A stretch of 64,000 nucleotides of DNA from Mesorhizobium loti (GCF_001510895.1 NZ_LPWA01000046.1:81311-145310); one strand, 5' to 3'; positions 26,063 through 36,230 are shown, numbered from the stretch's first letter. Program-made: numbers and translations. Notes: generated by a model from the letters alone, not told the origin.

Positions 26063-26596
26063 ATGGCCGACGACCACATCCGCTACGACATTCTGGCCCA
26101 GGAGGCATTGCGCGGCGTCATGCGCAAGGTCCTGGCCGAAGTCGCGCGCACCGGCCTTCCGGGCAACCACCATTTCTTCATCACCTTCCTCACCGGCGCG
26201 CCGGGCGTGCGCATTTCCTCGCGGCTGCGTGAGCGTTATCCGGAGCAGATGACGATCGTCATCCAGTTCCAGTACTGGGACCTGAAAGTGACGGATGCCG
26301 GTTTCGAGGTGGGGCTCTCCTTCTCCGACGTGCCTGAAAAGCTCGAGATTCCCTTCTCCGCCGTGCGCGGTTTCTACGATCCCTCCGTGAATTTCGAACT
26401 CGAATTCGACGTCAAGGCGGAAGGCGCGGCGGAAGATGACGAGGCCGCGCCGGCGCCGGAGCCGATTGCGGTCGTGACCGAAAAGAAACCGGAATCGAAG
26501 AAAAAGTCCGCCGAGGCCGAGAAGAAGCCGGCTGTCGCCGACAGCGGCGGCAAGAGTGCCGACGTGGTTTCGCTCGACGCCTTCCGCAAGAAGTGA
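26063..26596 (+). CDS. sspB: SspB-type ClpXP adaptor protein
   Basis: 177 aa. The folded N-terminal part (residues 1-120: 'IRYDILAQEALRGVMRKVLAEVARTGLPGNHHFFITFLTGAPGVRISSRLRERYPEQMTIVIQFQYWDL') is the alphaproteobacterial SspB fold that binds SsrA-tagged proteins. An acidic, Ala/Pro/Lys-rich tail follows and ends 'ADVVSLDAFRKK', the ClpX-docking motif. Brings tmRNA-tagged chains to ClpXP; the tmRNA itself lies 3 kb upstream. Followed by DUF4169 and RHH genes in the usual order. Confidence 0.93.
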   Translation: MADDHIRYDILAQEALRGVMRKVLAEVARTGLPGNHHFFITFLTGAPGVRISSRLRERYPEQMTIVIQFQYWDLKVTDAGFEVGLSFSDVPEKLEIPFSAVRGFYDPSVNFELEFDVKAEGAAEDDEAAPAPEPIAVVTEKKPESKKKSAEAEKKPAVADSGGKSADVVSLDAFRKK

Positions 26597-26604
26597 ACCG
26601 GGAA

Positions 26605-26802
26605 ATGGGCGAGGTCGTCAATCTCCGCCAGGCCCGCAAGCAGAAAGCGCGCATCGAGAAGGAACGCCTGGCCGGCGCGAACCGGGCATTGCACGGTCGT
26701 TCCAAGGCCGAGCGCGAGCGTGACCGGCTGACGTCCGACAGGGCGGAAAAATTCATGGACGGCCATCGCCGCGAAAAGCCCGGCGATCCGGACGGACGCT
26801 GA
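26605..26802 (+). CDS. DUF4169 family protein
   Basis: 65 aa, highly charged and helical: 'MGEVVNLRQARKQKARIEKERLAGANRALHGRSKAERERDR', which matches DUF4169. ATG 26605 is preferred to GTG 26593, which overlaps the sspB stop; the family starts with M-x-E-V/I-VNLRQ. Cotranscribed with sspB (8-bp gap). Function unknown. Confidence 0.85.
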   Translation: MGEVVNLRQARKQKARIEKERLAGANRALHGRSKAERERDRLTSDRAEKFMDGHRREKPGDPDGR

Positions 26803-26811
26803 GCGCCTCCG

Positions 26812-27039
26812 ATGGCCGCCGTCGAAAAACGCTCGGTGACGATCCGCGGCCACCGCACCAGCTTTTCCCTGGAGCAACCTTTCTACGATGACCTTCTCGC
26901 GATCGCGGCGGAGCGCTCGCTGTCGCTCGCGGCTCTCGTCGCCGAGATCGACGAGACGCGGACCCGCGACGCCAACCTGTCGTCCGCGCTGAGACTTTAT
27001 GTGCTCGCCTGGGCAAAGCGCGGCGGCAAGGCGTCTTGA
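26812..27039 (+). CDS. Ribbon-helix-helix domain protein
   Basis: 75 aa of the RHH_4 family: 'KRSVTIRGHRTSFSLEQPFYDDLLAIAAERSLSLAALVAEIDETR' has the beta strand followed by two helices of a DNA-binding RHH dimer. Third gene of the sspB unit, 9 bp after DUF4169. Possibly a small regulator; the target is unknown. Ends 6 bp before the convergent ClC gene stop. Confidence 0.85.
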   Translation: MAAVEKRSVTIRGHRTSFSLEQPFYDDLLAIAAERSLSLAALVAEIDETRTRDANLSSALRLYVLAWAKRGGKAS

Positions 27040-27045
27040 GTTGCC

Positions 27046-28848
27046 TCAGACCGGGTCGCCGATGCCTTGCTCGGCTTTCCGCCTGGAACCGAAGCTGAGC
27101 AAGGCGGAACGGTCGCGTTCCTCCGCCTGCTTTTTCGACCGTACCCGCATCAGGTCCTTCCAGCCGATATAGCCGACGAGCCGTGCATTCTCGCGTGACA
27201 CGACAGGCAGATGCGAGACGTTGGCGAGCAGCAGCTTGTCGGACAGTCCTTCCAGATATTCGTCGGGATAGGCGAGCGTGACCTTGCTGCCGGCGAGCAG
27301 CTCGCCAAGCGTCGTCTTGCGGTGCTTGCCGGCGCGGCGCCAGCGCAGGATCGCCGGCGGATCGATGAGGCCGAGCACATGTCCCTCCTCGTTGATCACG
27401 GGGAAGCTTGGATGCCGCGTGTCCGGAGCGGTGAGGAAGGCCGCCGCGCCATGCAGCGTCATCGTCGCCGGCACACTTTCGACCTTGGTGGTCATCACTT
27501 CATTGACCCTGGTCAAGGCGAAAGGGTCGACGCGGTATTCGCGAACGAGATGATGTCCGCGCCGTGCCACCTTTTCGGTCAGGATCGAGCGCTTCATCAA
27601 TAGCACGGTCACCGCATGGGCGGTGGCGCATGCCGCGATCAGCGGCACCAGCATATGGGTATTGCCGGTGAGCTCGACCGCGAAGAAGGTTGCGGTCAGC
27701 GGCGCGCGCATGGTGCCGCCCATGGTCGCAGCCATCGCAAGCAGCGGCCAGAAGCCCGGCGTCGCTTCCGGCAGGATGCCGGCCAGCACCGCGCCCATCG
27801 CGCCGCCCATGATGAGCAGCGGCGCCAGCACGCCGCCCGACGTTCCCGAACCCAGTGCCACCGACCAGATGATGGCCTTCACCACCAAAAGCGTGAGCGC
27901 CGCAGCCGCGACGACGCGGCCATCGAGCATATTGGCGATGTTGTCGTAGCCGACGCCGAGCGCCTGCGGCTCGATCAGTCCGCCGATGCCGACCACAAGG
28001 CCGCCGATCATCGGCCACCACATCCAGTGTATCGGCAGCTTCTGGAAAGCGTCCTCGCAAGCATAGACCAATTGCGTCAGCAGGCCTGAAAGCAGGCCTG
28101 AGGCAATACCGACCAGCACCCAGCCGCCCAATCCGACGACCGATGCCTCCATGCTGCCCGAGAAAGGAAAGATCGGTCCCGGCAGGTGCAGCAAGGTGCG
28201 TTCGACCTCGGCGACGATCGCGGCGACGGCGACAGGAATGAAGCTCCGCGGCGTCCATTCGAACAGGAGCAGCTCGACCGCGAGCATGATGGCGGCGATC
28301 GGCGTGCCGAACACGGTCGTCATGCCGGCAGCGGCACCCGCCACCAGCAGCGTCTTGCGCTCATTGTCGCTGACCGGCAGCATCTGCGCGATCAGCGATC
28401 CGATGGCGCCGCCGGTCATGATGATCGGGCCTTCGGCGCCGAACGGCCCGCCTGAGCCGATCGAGATCGCCGACGACAGCGGCTTCAGCACCGCAACCTT
28501 GGCATCGAGCCGCGAGCGGCCGAGAAGGATCGCTTCGATGGCTTCAGGAATGCCGTGGCCGCGGATCTTTTCGCTACCGAAGCGGGCCATCAGCCCGATG
28601 ATCAGCGCGCCGATCACCGGCACGATCACCGCGGCAAGCCCAAGCGGCGTGTCCTCCAGCCTCAGTTCGGCCAGCGTGAACTGGCCGAAATAGGCAATGT
28701 TGGTGGTCAGCCGGATGAGCTTCAACAGCACGATGCCGGCAAACAGCCCGGCGGTCGCGACCACGACCGCGATTGCCGCGATGATGAGCACCCTGGGATC
28801 GGTGGTGAAGTCGCGGAGATGGCCGTTTCCGGCATGGGCGGATTTCAT
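27046..28848 (-). CDS. ClC-type chloride channel/antiporter with C-terminal CBS domains
   Basis: 600 aa. Voltage-gated ClC fold with the selectivity motifs 'GSGGPFGAEGPI' (gating Glu present), 'GHGIPEAIEAILL' and 'GGVLAPLLIMGGAMGAV'; two CBS domains at residues about 430-570 ('EVMTTKVESVPATMTLHGAAAFL...FPVINEEGHVLGLI'), which sense adenine nucleotides in other ClCs. Likely exchanges chloride or fluoride for protons at the inner membrane. The start at 28848 is weak in Shine-Dalgarno terms; the next ATG upstream (28905) lies inside a palindrome and is rejected. Divergent from a MarR regulator. Confidence 0.88.
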   Translation of the reverse strand: MKSAHAGNGHLRDFTTDPRVLIIAAIAVVVATAGLFAGIVLLKLIRLTTNIAYFGQFTLAELRLEDTPLGLAAVIVPVIGALIIGLMARFGSEKIRGHGIPEAIEAILLGRSRLDAKVAVLKPLSSAISIGSGGPFGAEGPIIMTGGAIGSLIAQMLPVSDNERKTLLVAGAAAGMTTVFGTPIAAIMLAVELLLFEWTPRSFIPVAVAAIVAEVERTLLHLPGPIFPFSGSMEASVVGLGGWVLVGIASGLLSGLLTQLVYACEDAFQKLPIHWMWWPMIGGLVVGIGGLIEPQALGVGYDNIANMLDGRVVAAAALTLLVVKAIIWSVALGSGTSGGVLAPLLIMGGAMGAVLAGILPEATPGFWPLLAMAATMGGTMRAPLTATFFAVELTGNTHMLVPLIAACATAHAVTVLLMKRSILTEKVARRGHHLVREYRVDPFALTRVNEVMTTKVESVPATMTLHGAAAFLTAPDTRHPSFPVINEEGHVLGLIDPPAILRWRRAGKHRKTTLGELLAGSKVTLAYPDEYLEGLSDKLLLANVSHLPVVSRENARLVGYIGWKDLMRVRSKKQAEERDRSALLSFGSRRKAEQGIGDPV

Positions 28849-28903
28849 GGGGGAGCCTGGGCTTTCTGGCGGCGCAAATGCCGTCCGGTTGTCGGGCGGC
28901 CAC

Positions 28904-28920
28904 ATATCGTACTACGATAT
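28904..28920. promoter_or_regulatory. 17-bp palindrome upstream of the ClC gene
   Basis: ATATCGTA-C-TACGATAT, perfect 8-bp arms around a single base, 56 bp before the ClC start and 219 bp before marR. The shape suits a winged-helix dimer such as the divergent MarR protein. Confidence 0.6.
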
Positions 28921-28986
28921 AATTCTTCAAGATCGTTTTCGACCGCTGCTCCGCGTCATTTTGGTCATGGATTGCGCCAGGCCTTA

Positions 28987-29089
28987 ATGCATGTCGCCCG
29001 GAAGTGTGCAGCGGTTTTGGGAGAACGACATGCATCAAACAAATACCTAAAGCGCGGCGCCTGAATCCGTTTCTGCGCGACGCGCTTTA
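28987..29089. repeat. Pair of adjacent intergenic palindromes
   Basis: ATGCATGTCG (28987-28996) pairs with CGACATGCAT (29026-29035), enclosing a 'GTGCAGCGGTTTTGGG'-like core. A second hairpin has arms TAAAGCGC (29048-29055) and GCGCTTTA (29082-29089). The 'AAGTG-GC-GCGGTTTT' core also occurs in the repeats at 36289 and 37217. They fill the ClC-marR gap. Confidence 0.7.
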
Positions 29090-29138
29090 AGCCTTCGTAG
29101 GAGTTGAGCTTTGGCGGGAAAGGGCCATAAGTCGGAGA

Positions 29139-29570
29139 ATGACGCAGCCGAAGAAATCCCGCCCCGCCATCAGCCAGCCTGACTACCAACGGCTGTCGGA
29201 GTTCCGCTATCTGATCCGCCGCTTCCTCGAATTCAGCCAGTTGCAGGCGAACGAGGCGGGCCTGACCCCGCGCCAACACCAGGCGCTGCTGGCGATCAAG
29301 GGCTATCCTGGCGGCGGACCTGTGGCGGTCGGCGATCTGGCGGAGCGGTTGCGCATCCGCCACCACAGCGCCGTCGAGCTGGTGAACCGCCTTGCCGAGG
29401 CCGGACTGGTCACAAGGGACCAGGACAGGGCCGACCATCGCCGCGTGCTCTTGCAGCTCACCCCTCTCGCCGACGAGCACCTGGCCGAATTGTCGGCCGC
29501 CCACCTCGACGAGCTTTCGCGCATCGAGCCCATGCTGCGGCGGCTGCTTTCGCGGCAGGAACCGGCTTGA
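29139..29570 (+). CDS. MarR family transcriptional regulator
   Basis: 143 aa winged-helix protein: 'GLTPRQHQALLAIKGYPGGGPVAVGDLAERLRIRHHSAVELVNRLAEAGLVTRDQDRADHRRVLLQLTPLADEHLAELS' covers the recognition helix and the wing (D-x-R-R). Divergent from the ClC gene, which it probably controls. No cysteine at the usual OhrR sensing place. Confidence 0.87.
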   Translation: MTQPKKSRPAISQPDYQRLSEFRYLIRRFLEFSQLQANEAGLTPRQHQALLAIKGYPGGGPVAVGDLAERLRIRHHSAVELVNRLAEAGLVTRDQDRADHRRVLLQLTPLADEHLAELSAAHLDELSRIEPMLRRLLSRQEPA

Positions 29571-29616
29571 GCCACCGCCAAAGCCCCGAACTCGTAGCGT
29601 CCTGACGGGACGAGCC

Positions 29617-32600
29617 TCAGCCGCCGTCCAGCGACTTCAGGAGATTGTCGATCGTGAACGGATTGGCCTTTGGTTTCGCCGGCTCTGGAGCGGAGTTGTC
29701 GTTGACGCCGGGAAGCGACCGGTCGATCTTTGGCGCCTGCTCAGCCGCCTTGCGCTCGGCTTCCAGTCTCGCCTGCTCGGCTTTCCTGCGCTCCGCCTCG
29801 GCCCGCGCTTTAGCCGCCTTGTCGGCCGCCTGTTGCTCCGCCCTGGCCTTCGCTTCGGCTTCAGCCTGAGCCCGCGCCTCGGCATCGGCTTGAGCCTTGG
29901 CGTCGGCTTCAGCCTTGGCCCTTGCTTCTTCTGCCTTGGCCTTTGCTTCGGCTTCAGCCTGCGCCTGCGCCTCGGCCTTTGCCTCTTCCTCCGCCTCGGC
30001 TTTCGCTTCGGCTTCCGCCTTTGCCTGCGCCTCGGCTTTCGCCCTGGCTTCAGCCTCGGCCTTCTGCCGCGCCTCTTCCTCTTGCCGGCGCAATTCCTCG
30101 GCCGCACGGTCGCGCTCGGTCTGCAGCGCCGCGTAATAGCGCACCTCGCGCCGCAGCCTCTGCTTCTCGAGCAGTTCCGCTTGCATCGCCTCGACCCGCT
30201 GCTGTTCCTTCTCCAGCGCGCGCTGGGTCAGGAACTGCGCCAGCGGCTCGCTGTCGAACTGGCGCGTTGTCGCGCCGACCGAGCCGGCGAGGCTGAAGTT
30301 TACAGCGGGCGCGGAGCCGACCAGCGCCTCGTCGCCCGCACGATAGGTGATCGCCCCCTTTGCCGTGACGGTGCTTGTGTTGATGTCAGCCGTTACGTCG
30401 GCCGTCAGCACTGCCGCCGGATTGTCGAGGCTGATCGGCGGCGCCCGTAGTGTGCCATTGGCAACGGTGAAGGCAATATCGCTGTCACCCGCCGCGAAAT
30501 TGCCCTCACCGGCTATCCCAGGAACGAAGCCGGCGGTCTTGGCGGCATCGATGTCGTGCCCGATTGCATCGGCCTTGGCGATGATGGCGGCAAAGGCGTC
30601 GGGATTGATGCCGGCGATATTCAAACCTTTCAGCGCCGCGGTGCCGGATCCGGACAGAGCCGCGATCATCGCGTCGACCGACTTTCCGCTCGTCGACAGC
30701 GCCGCCGAAATATCGCCGCTGCCGCTGCGCCCGAACCAGGCAGCACCGCGGAAAGATCACTGCCCGCCAGCTTTAACTGACCTGACAACAGCCCCGTGCC
30801 TTCCGTGTTCTTAAGCTCGAACAGGCCGGTCAGCGCGCCGCCATAGAGCTTGGCCTTGAGGTCCGAGACATGGATGCCTTCTTGGTCGAGCTTCAGCGAC
30901 AGGACCGCATCATGCGCGGTGGCGAACGGTCCGGCGGCAAGCGCCGCCGTGTTGAGGTCTAGATCGGCGTTGAACGGCAGGGTTGACTTCTGGCTGAACG
31001 GCGCGGTTGGCCAGCCACCGCCTTTCGCGGCAAGGAAGGACTGATCGCCGAACAGCGACACAGCCAACGGATCGAGATCGAGCTCGTCGAGCGCCAGCGC
31101 GCCGGCGAGATGCGGCAGCCCATCTTTCATGTCGACATTGACGTCACCGGACACCGCGGCCCTGTTGATCGCGCCCACGAGCCCGCTCAGCACCAGCAGC
31201 CCGTTGCCGAAATCGGCGTCGGCGGCAAGCGAAGCCGACGTGCCGGTTCCCATGCCCGGCAACCCGACGCCTGTCGTCATCAGCCATGGCTCGATGTCAG
31301 CCGCGTCGAGGTTGACCTTGCCCTTCGCGGTGGCGCCTTGCTCCGTCTCGGCGACGGTCCCGTCAAAGCTCGCCCTGAAATCGTCGGCCGTCAGGTTGAA
31401 GCTGGTCGCCAGACCGCCGCCCAGCGAGCCTTTCGCGGAGATATCGGTGGTCGCCTGTCCAAGCATACCGAGCGGCAGTGCCGGCAGACCGTAAAGCGCC
31501 AGCAGCGTGGCGGCGTTCTCGTTGCGAGCATTGAAGGTCAGCGATACCGGCGCATCGAAAAGCCGGTCCGGAGCCCCCTTGCCCGAGAGCGAGGCCGAAA
31601 AGGCCGAGCCGCCAGCTTTGCCCTGCGCCGAAAGCGCGAGCCCAGTGGTGCCGTCGCCATTGTCGGCCGCACTTGTCACAAGGTCGATACGGGCGTCCTG
31701 GAACAGTTCGGGATAGGCGGCTGCGCGGGCAGCCAGGCCCTTCAGAAGCTGGTTGTCCGGATAATGCTGCGCCGCGACGTCGATGAGCGGCTTGAGATCC
31801 ACGGCCACGACGGATGCGTCGAGCTTGCCGGTCGGGCTCTCCGGGAAGTCCTTGACGCGGCCGGTGGCGCTGATCGATGCGCCGGCAAGCCCGCCGACCG
31901 AAAGCCGGTCGATTTCGAGCAGGCCCTCACGCAGCCGCAACGCCGTATCCACTGTGTCGGCCGTCAGCCCACCCGCGCTGACCGGACCCGCCTTGATCTG
32001 GAAATCGAGGTCGCGGTCGGAGAAGCGGTTGGCGCCCTTGTCGCTGACGAAGATCGAGGCAAAGGCCGCCAGCCCGTCGACGTCGAGCTCGCCGCCTTCG
32101 AGCCGCATCAGTACCGATGGCCTTGCGTCCTCGGGCTGGCTGGAATCGATGCGGCCCGAAAACTTGGCCTTGCCGAGGATGAGCTCGAGGTCGCTGAAGG
32201 ACTGCCGATTCTCGCTGAGATCGACCTTGGCCTTGAAACCCGCTGCCGGCAGCCGGCGGATCGCGTCGTCGACATCCTTCGACAGCCAGGCGGCGAAACC
32301 GGATGGCTGTCCAACAGCAAGCAGCAAGGAGCCGGTGAAGCCGAAATGGTCCTCGACGCTCAGCATGCCGTCGGCTTCGAGCGTCGCCCGGCCCGGTAGC
32401 GTCGCGGCAAGCGACTTCACCGACCAGCCGCCCTCGACAGGCTCCGCCGAGAGTCGCACGTCGCGCACCGTCGTGTCTCCCGCCACCACCGCCGGCAGCC
32501 TGACCTCGACCGTGCCCGGTATCGTCGGCTTCGGCATATGCAGCAGCGTCTGCTCGAACGCCGCGACGCGTTGATCGAGCGTCAGCCCGGTTCCCGCGGA

Positions 32601-33614
32601 TGCGCCCACCGCCTCGTCGAATTGCACCTGCGCGCCACTCGCCTCGATCGAAAAATGCGGCTTCAGCCCGAGATCGACCGAAGCCTTGCCGTCGGCGGTA
32701 TAGGGATTGTCGAGCGGCCCGGTCTCGAAGCGGAACTCGTCGACGCCGAGCTTCTGGTGATCGAGCGCGAACTTGCCGTTCAGCCGGAAGCCTGGATCCG
32801 GCTTGCCGGCGCTGACCTTCACGGGTTCGCCGTCGGTACCACGCAGCGTGGCCGAATTCCTGTCGGCCCCATTCCTGTCGGAAGCCGAAACCTTGAACTG
32901 GCCGGAATAGACCGCCGCGCCCTTGACGATGCCGGCATTGCCGTCGGTCTCGACAACCAGAGGATAGGCATCCGGATCAGCCTTCAATCTTAACCGCATC
33001 TGACCGTCTGCTTCAACCTTGCCGGTGGAGGCCGAGACGTCCGTGCGCAGGCCGTCGAAGCGCAGCGTGCCGTCCATCCGCCAAGGGCCGGCGAGCGACT
33101 TGGCCGAAACGGTCGAGTTGATTTCGGAGATAAAATGGCTGCGCCCGCCGGCGGCATGGCGCAGTTCAATCTGTCCCTCGGTCACCGTCAGCTTCTCGAT
33201 CGCGATCTGACCGGGATCGAACGGCGTCGACGGCCGGATGGCCCAGTCGACCGTGCCGTCGCCGGCGACGTCGATGGTTGCCTTGGGATGCACCAGCCGC
33301 ATGTCGAAGATCAGCAGCTCGCCGCGCAGGAAAGGCGCCAGCTCGGCATCCATGGAGAAGGTCTCCATCGTCATTGCCGGCTGGCCGCCAGGGCCGCCGG
33401 CGACCTCGACATTGGAGAAAGTCACCGACGGGAACGGCAGCAGCCGCGCGGTCGCATCGCCTTTCACCGTCACCTTGCGGCCGAGGATGGTGCTCGCCTC
33501 GCGCTCGAAATCGGCACGGTAGCCTGTCCAGTCGATGAAATACGGCACCACCAGCGCCGCGCACAGCACCAGCACGAAAAGGCCACCGAAGATCACGAAC
33601 AGTCGAGCGAGCAT
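29617..33614 (-). pseudogene. Large AsmA-family envelope protein, split by one-base frameshift
   Basis: The N-terminal frame (33614 to about 30722) has an inner-membrane anchor ('LFVIFGGLFVLVLCAALVVPYFIDWTGYRADFEREASTILGRKVTVKGDATARLLPFPSVTF', AsmA N-terminus) and a very long beta-rich periplasmic body. The second frame runs on from 'GDISAALSTSGKSVDAMIAALSGSGTAALKG' to 29617. A missing C on the plus strand near 30722 accounts for the break; repaired length is about 1332 aa. AsmA-like proteins carry lipids between the membranes. Unusual is the last 200 residues: a Lys/Ala/Glu-rich TolA-like coiled coil followed by a short tail. Probably functional if the indel is a sequence error. Confidence 0.8.
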
Positions 33615-33830
33615 CTGCTCCGGAGCACAGGATTGAAAGTCAGCCGCACTCTACCCGCATCCGCGTGTCGATAAAGAGGCAATTCGCCGGTGTCGGCGCG
33701 CCAAATCTCGGTGGCGCCCGAGGTTGCCTGCGGGCCGGCGGTCGCGATATCCTTTCGGAACGCACCTGCCTCAAGCGGTCACGCCCCGGCCGCGATCATC
33801 TGAACCAATTGTGAAACGCGGAGCATTCCG

Positions 33831-34799
33831 ATGTCAGGCAAGAACTGGGACAGAGTGCCGATCGACGCGCAGAGCGTCGATGCTCCGCTGTCCCTCGCTG
33901 CGGTTTTCCTCGTCGTCACTGTCGGCAGCGACAAGGCTGCTCTGTCCAAGGTAGCTTCGGTGTTGGGCGCGCTTGACGATCTGGTCAAGAATGTCGGCTT
34001 CCGCGACCTGTCCGGCCGATTGTCGTGCATCGCCGGCGTCGGCGCAGATCTCTGGGCACGCCTTTCCCCGGACCGGCGGCCGCGCGAGCTGAAAGCCTTT
34101 GCGCCGGTCAAGGGACCGGTTCATTCGGCGCCGTCGACGCCGGGCGATCTCCTCTTCCACATCCGCGCCGAACGTTCCGACATGTGCTTCGAGTTCGAGC
34201 GCATCCTGCTGGATAGCCTGGGCGGCAGTGTCACGGTCGTCGACGAGGTCACCGGCTTTCGCTATTTCGACGCACGCGACCTGCTCGGCTTCGTCGACGG
34301 CACCGCCAACCCGACCGGCCTCGATTTGCCCGCTTCGGCCCTTGTCGGCGACGAGGACGCAGACTTTGCCGGCGGCAGCTATGTCGTCGTCCAGAAATAC
34401 CTCCACGATCTCAACGCCTGGGCGGAAATGCCGACGCACCTCCAGGAAGAGATCATCGGCCGCACCAAGATCGACAACATCGAGATCGATGACGACGACA
34501 AGCCGCGCAAGTCGCACAAGTCGCTGGCCACCATCGAGGACGACGCCGGCAACGAATACGACATTCTGCGCGACAACATGCCGTTCGGGCGGCCGGGACA
34601 GAAGGAGTTCGGAACCTACTTTATCGGCTACACCCGCTATCTGTGGGTGATCGAAAAAATGCTGCTGCGCATGTATGTCGGCGAGCCGCCGGGCGCCTAC
34701 GACCGGCTGCTCGACTTCTCGACGCCGCACACCGGCACGACCTTCTTCGCGCCCACCCGACTAATGCTGCAGAAGCTTGCCGACGGCGCGCAAGAGTAG
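33831..34799 (+). CDS. Dyp-type heme peroxidase
   Basis: 322 aa, no signal peptide. The DyP signature GxxDG is in 'DLLGFVDGTANPTG', and 'YDILRDNMPFG...FGTYFIGYTRYLWVIEKML' carries the distal arginine region and heme-pocket residues of the B-class enzymes. Oxidises dyes, lignin-like phenolics or porphyrinogens with H2O2. No encapsulin gene is adjacent. Convergent with the FAD oxidoreductase, 15 bp apart. Confidence 0.9.
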   Translation: MSGKNWDRVPIDAQSVDAPLSLAAVFLVVTVGSDKAALSKVASVLGALDDLVKNVGFRDLSGRLSCIAGVGADLWARLSPDRRPRELKAFAPVKGPVHSAPSTPGDLLFHIRAERSDMCFEFERILLDSLGGSVTVVDEVTGFRYFDARDLLGFVDGTANPTGLDLPASALVGDEDADFAGGSYVVVQKYLHDLNAWAEMPTHLQEEIIGRTKIDNIEIDDDDKPRKSHKSLATIEDDAGNEYDILRDNMPFGRPGQKEFGTYFIGYTRYLWVIEKMLLRMYVGEPPGAYDRLLDFSTPHTGTTFFAPTRLMLQKLADGAQE

Positions 34800-34814
34800 C
34801 TCGCGGCTACGTCA

Positions 34815-36230
34815 TCATCCAGCCGCCGGCAAGATCTTGCCCGGGTTCATGATGTTGAGCGGATCGAGCGCCTGCTTGATCGTGCGCATGACGTCGACGC
34901 CATGGCCGAGCTCGTGACGCAGGAAGCCGACCTTGCCCTGGCCGATGCCGTGCTCGCCTGTGCAGGTGCCTTCCATGGCGATCGCCCGCATGTTGAGCCT
35001 GGCGACGAATTTCTCCGCCAGCGCGATCTCTTCCGGTTTGTCGACGTCCATCAGCACCAGCACGTGGAAATTGCCGTCGCCGGCATGGCCGACGATCGGC
35101 GCGATCAGCCCCATCTCGGCGATATCGGCCTCGGTCTCGGTGACGCATTCGGCGAGCCGCGAAATCGGCACGCAGACATCCGTCGAAAGCCCCTTGGCGC
35201 CGGGGCGCAGCGTCAGCGACGACCAGTAGGCATCGTGCCGTGCCTTCCAGAGCTTCGTCCGCTCCTCGGCGACGCTGGTCCACAGAAACGGTCCTCCGCC
35301 CTGCTCCTCGGCGATCATGCCGAAAGTCTCCGCCTGTTCGGCAACGCCGGCGTCGCTGCCGTGAAATTCAACGAACAGGCAAGGGCTTTCCGGATAATCG
35401 AGCTTCGAATAATTCTTCATCGCCCGCATCTGCAGCGCGTTGACCAGCTCGATGCGCGCAACAGGGATGCCCATCTGGATGGTCGCTATCACCGTGTTGC
35501 ACGCCGCCTCCAGGCTCGGAAACGGGCAGACGCCGCCGGAGATCGCCTGCGGAATGCCCTGCAGCCGGAGCGTCAGCGCGGTGATGATGCCGAGCGTGCC
35601 TTCCGAGCCGACCAGAAGCCGCGTCAGGTCGTAGCCGGCCGAGCTCTTCTTCGCCCGCTTGCCCGTCGTCACCGCCTCGCCGTCGGCCATGACCGCCGTC
35701 AGCGACAGCACGTTCTCGCGCATGGTGCCGTAGCGTACGGCATTGGTGCCGGATGCCCTAGTGGCCGCCATGCCGCCAAGCGAGGCATTGGCGCCGGGAT
35801 CGATCGGGAAGAACAGGCCGGTGTCGCGCAAATGCCGATTGAGATCCTCGCGCGTCACGCCGGGCTCGACCGTGCAGTCGAGATCCTGCGGATTGACCGA
35901 CAGGATGCGGTTCATGCGCGAAGTGTCGATCGAGATGCCGCCGCCCGGCGCATTGGTGTGGCCCTCGAGCGAGGAGCCGACGCCGAAGGCGATGACCGGC
36001 ACGCGGTGCGCCGCGCAGGCGCGCACGATCTCCTGCACCTCCGGCGTGGTTTCGGCGAAGACGACGCCGTCCGGCGCCTGGGTCGGGATATAGGTGGTGG
36101 TGTGCGCGTGCTGGCTGCGGATCGCCTCGCCGGTCTGGAAACGCTCGCCGAACTGTTGCTTGAGGATGCCGAGCACGGCGGCGATGCCTTCCTCGTTGCG
36201 CTCGACGGGGTTGAGGTCGCTCAAAGCCAT
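34815..36230 (-). CDS. FAD-linked oxidoreductase, D-lactate dehydrogenase/GlcD type
   Basis: 471 aa. An FAD_binding_4 domain (PCMH; 'PVIAFGVGSSLEGHTNAPGGGISIDTSRMNRIL', 'GANASLGGMAATRASGTNAVRYGTMRENVL') precedes an FAD-oxidase C domain ending 'GTCTGEHGIGQGKVGFLRHELG...LDPLNIMNPGKILP', the class hallmark with its metal-binding histidines. Oxidises a 2-hydroxyacid such as D-lactate or glycolate. The start at 36230 follows GGAGGAATTC; the frame is open 61 codons further upstream through an intergenic repeat. No glcE/glcF partners are nearby. Confidence 0.9.
   Translation of the reverse strand: MALSDLNPVERNEEGIAAVLGILKQQFGERFQTGEAIRSQHAHTTTYIPTQAPDGVVFAETTPEVQEIVRACAAHRVPVIAFGVGSSLEGHTNAPGGGISIDTSRMNRILSVNPQDLDCTVEPGVTREDLNRHLRDTGLFFPIDPGANASLGGMAATRASGTNAVRYGTMRENVLSLTAVMADGEAVTTGKRAKKSSAGYDLTRLLVGSEGTLGIITALTLRLQGIPQAISGGVCPFPSLEAACNTVIATIQMGIPVARIELVNALQMRAMKNYSKLDYPESPCLFVEFHGSDAGVAEQAETFGMIAEEQGGGPFLWTSVAEERTKLWKARHDAYWSSLTLRPGAKGLSTDVCVPISRLAECVTETEADIAEMGLIAPIVGHAGDGNFHVLVLMDVDKPEEIALAEKFVARLNMRAIAMEGTCTGEHGIGQGKVGFLRHELGHGVDVMRTIKQALDPLNIMNPGKILPAAG

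Noticed and set aside
28848..28905. Upstream ATG of the ClC gene at 28905
   Set aside because: It lies in the arm of a perfect palindrome that looks like an operator, and the added residues are not transport-like.
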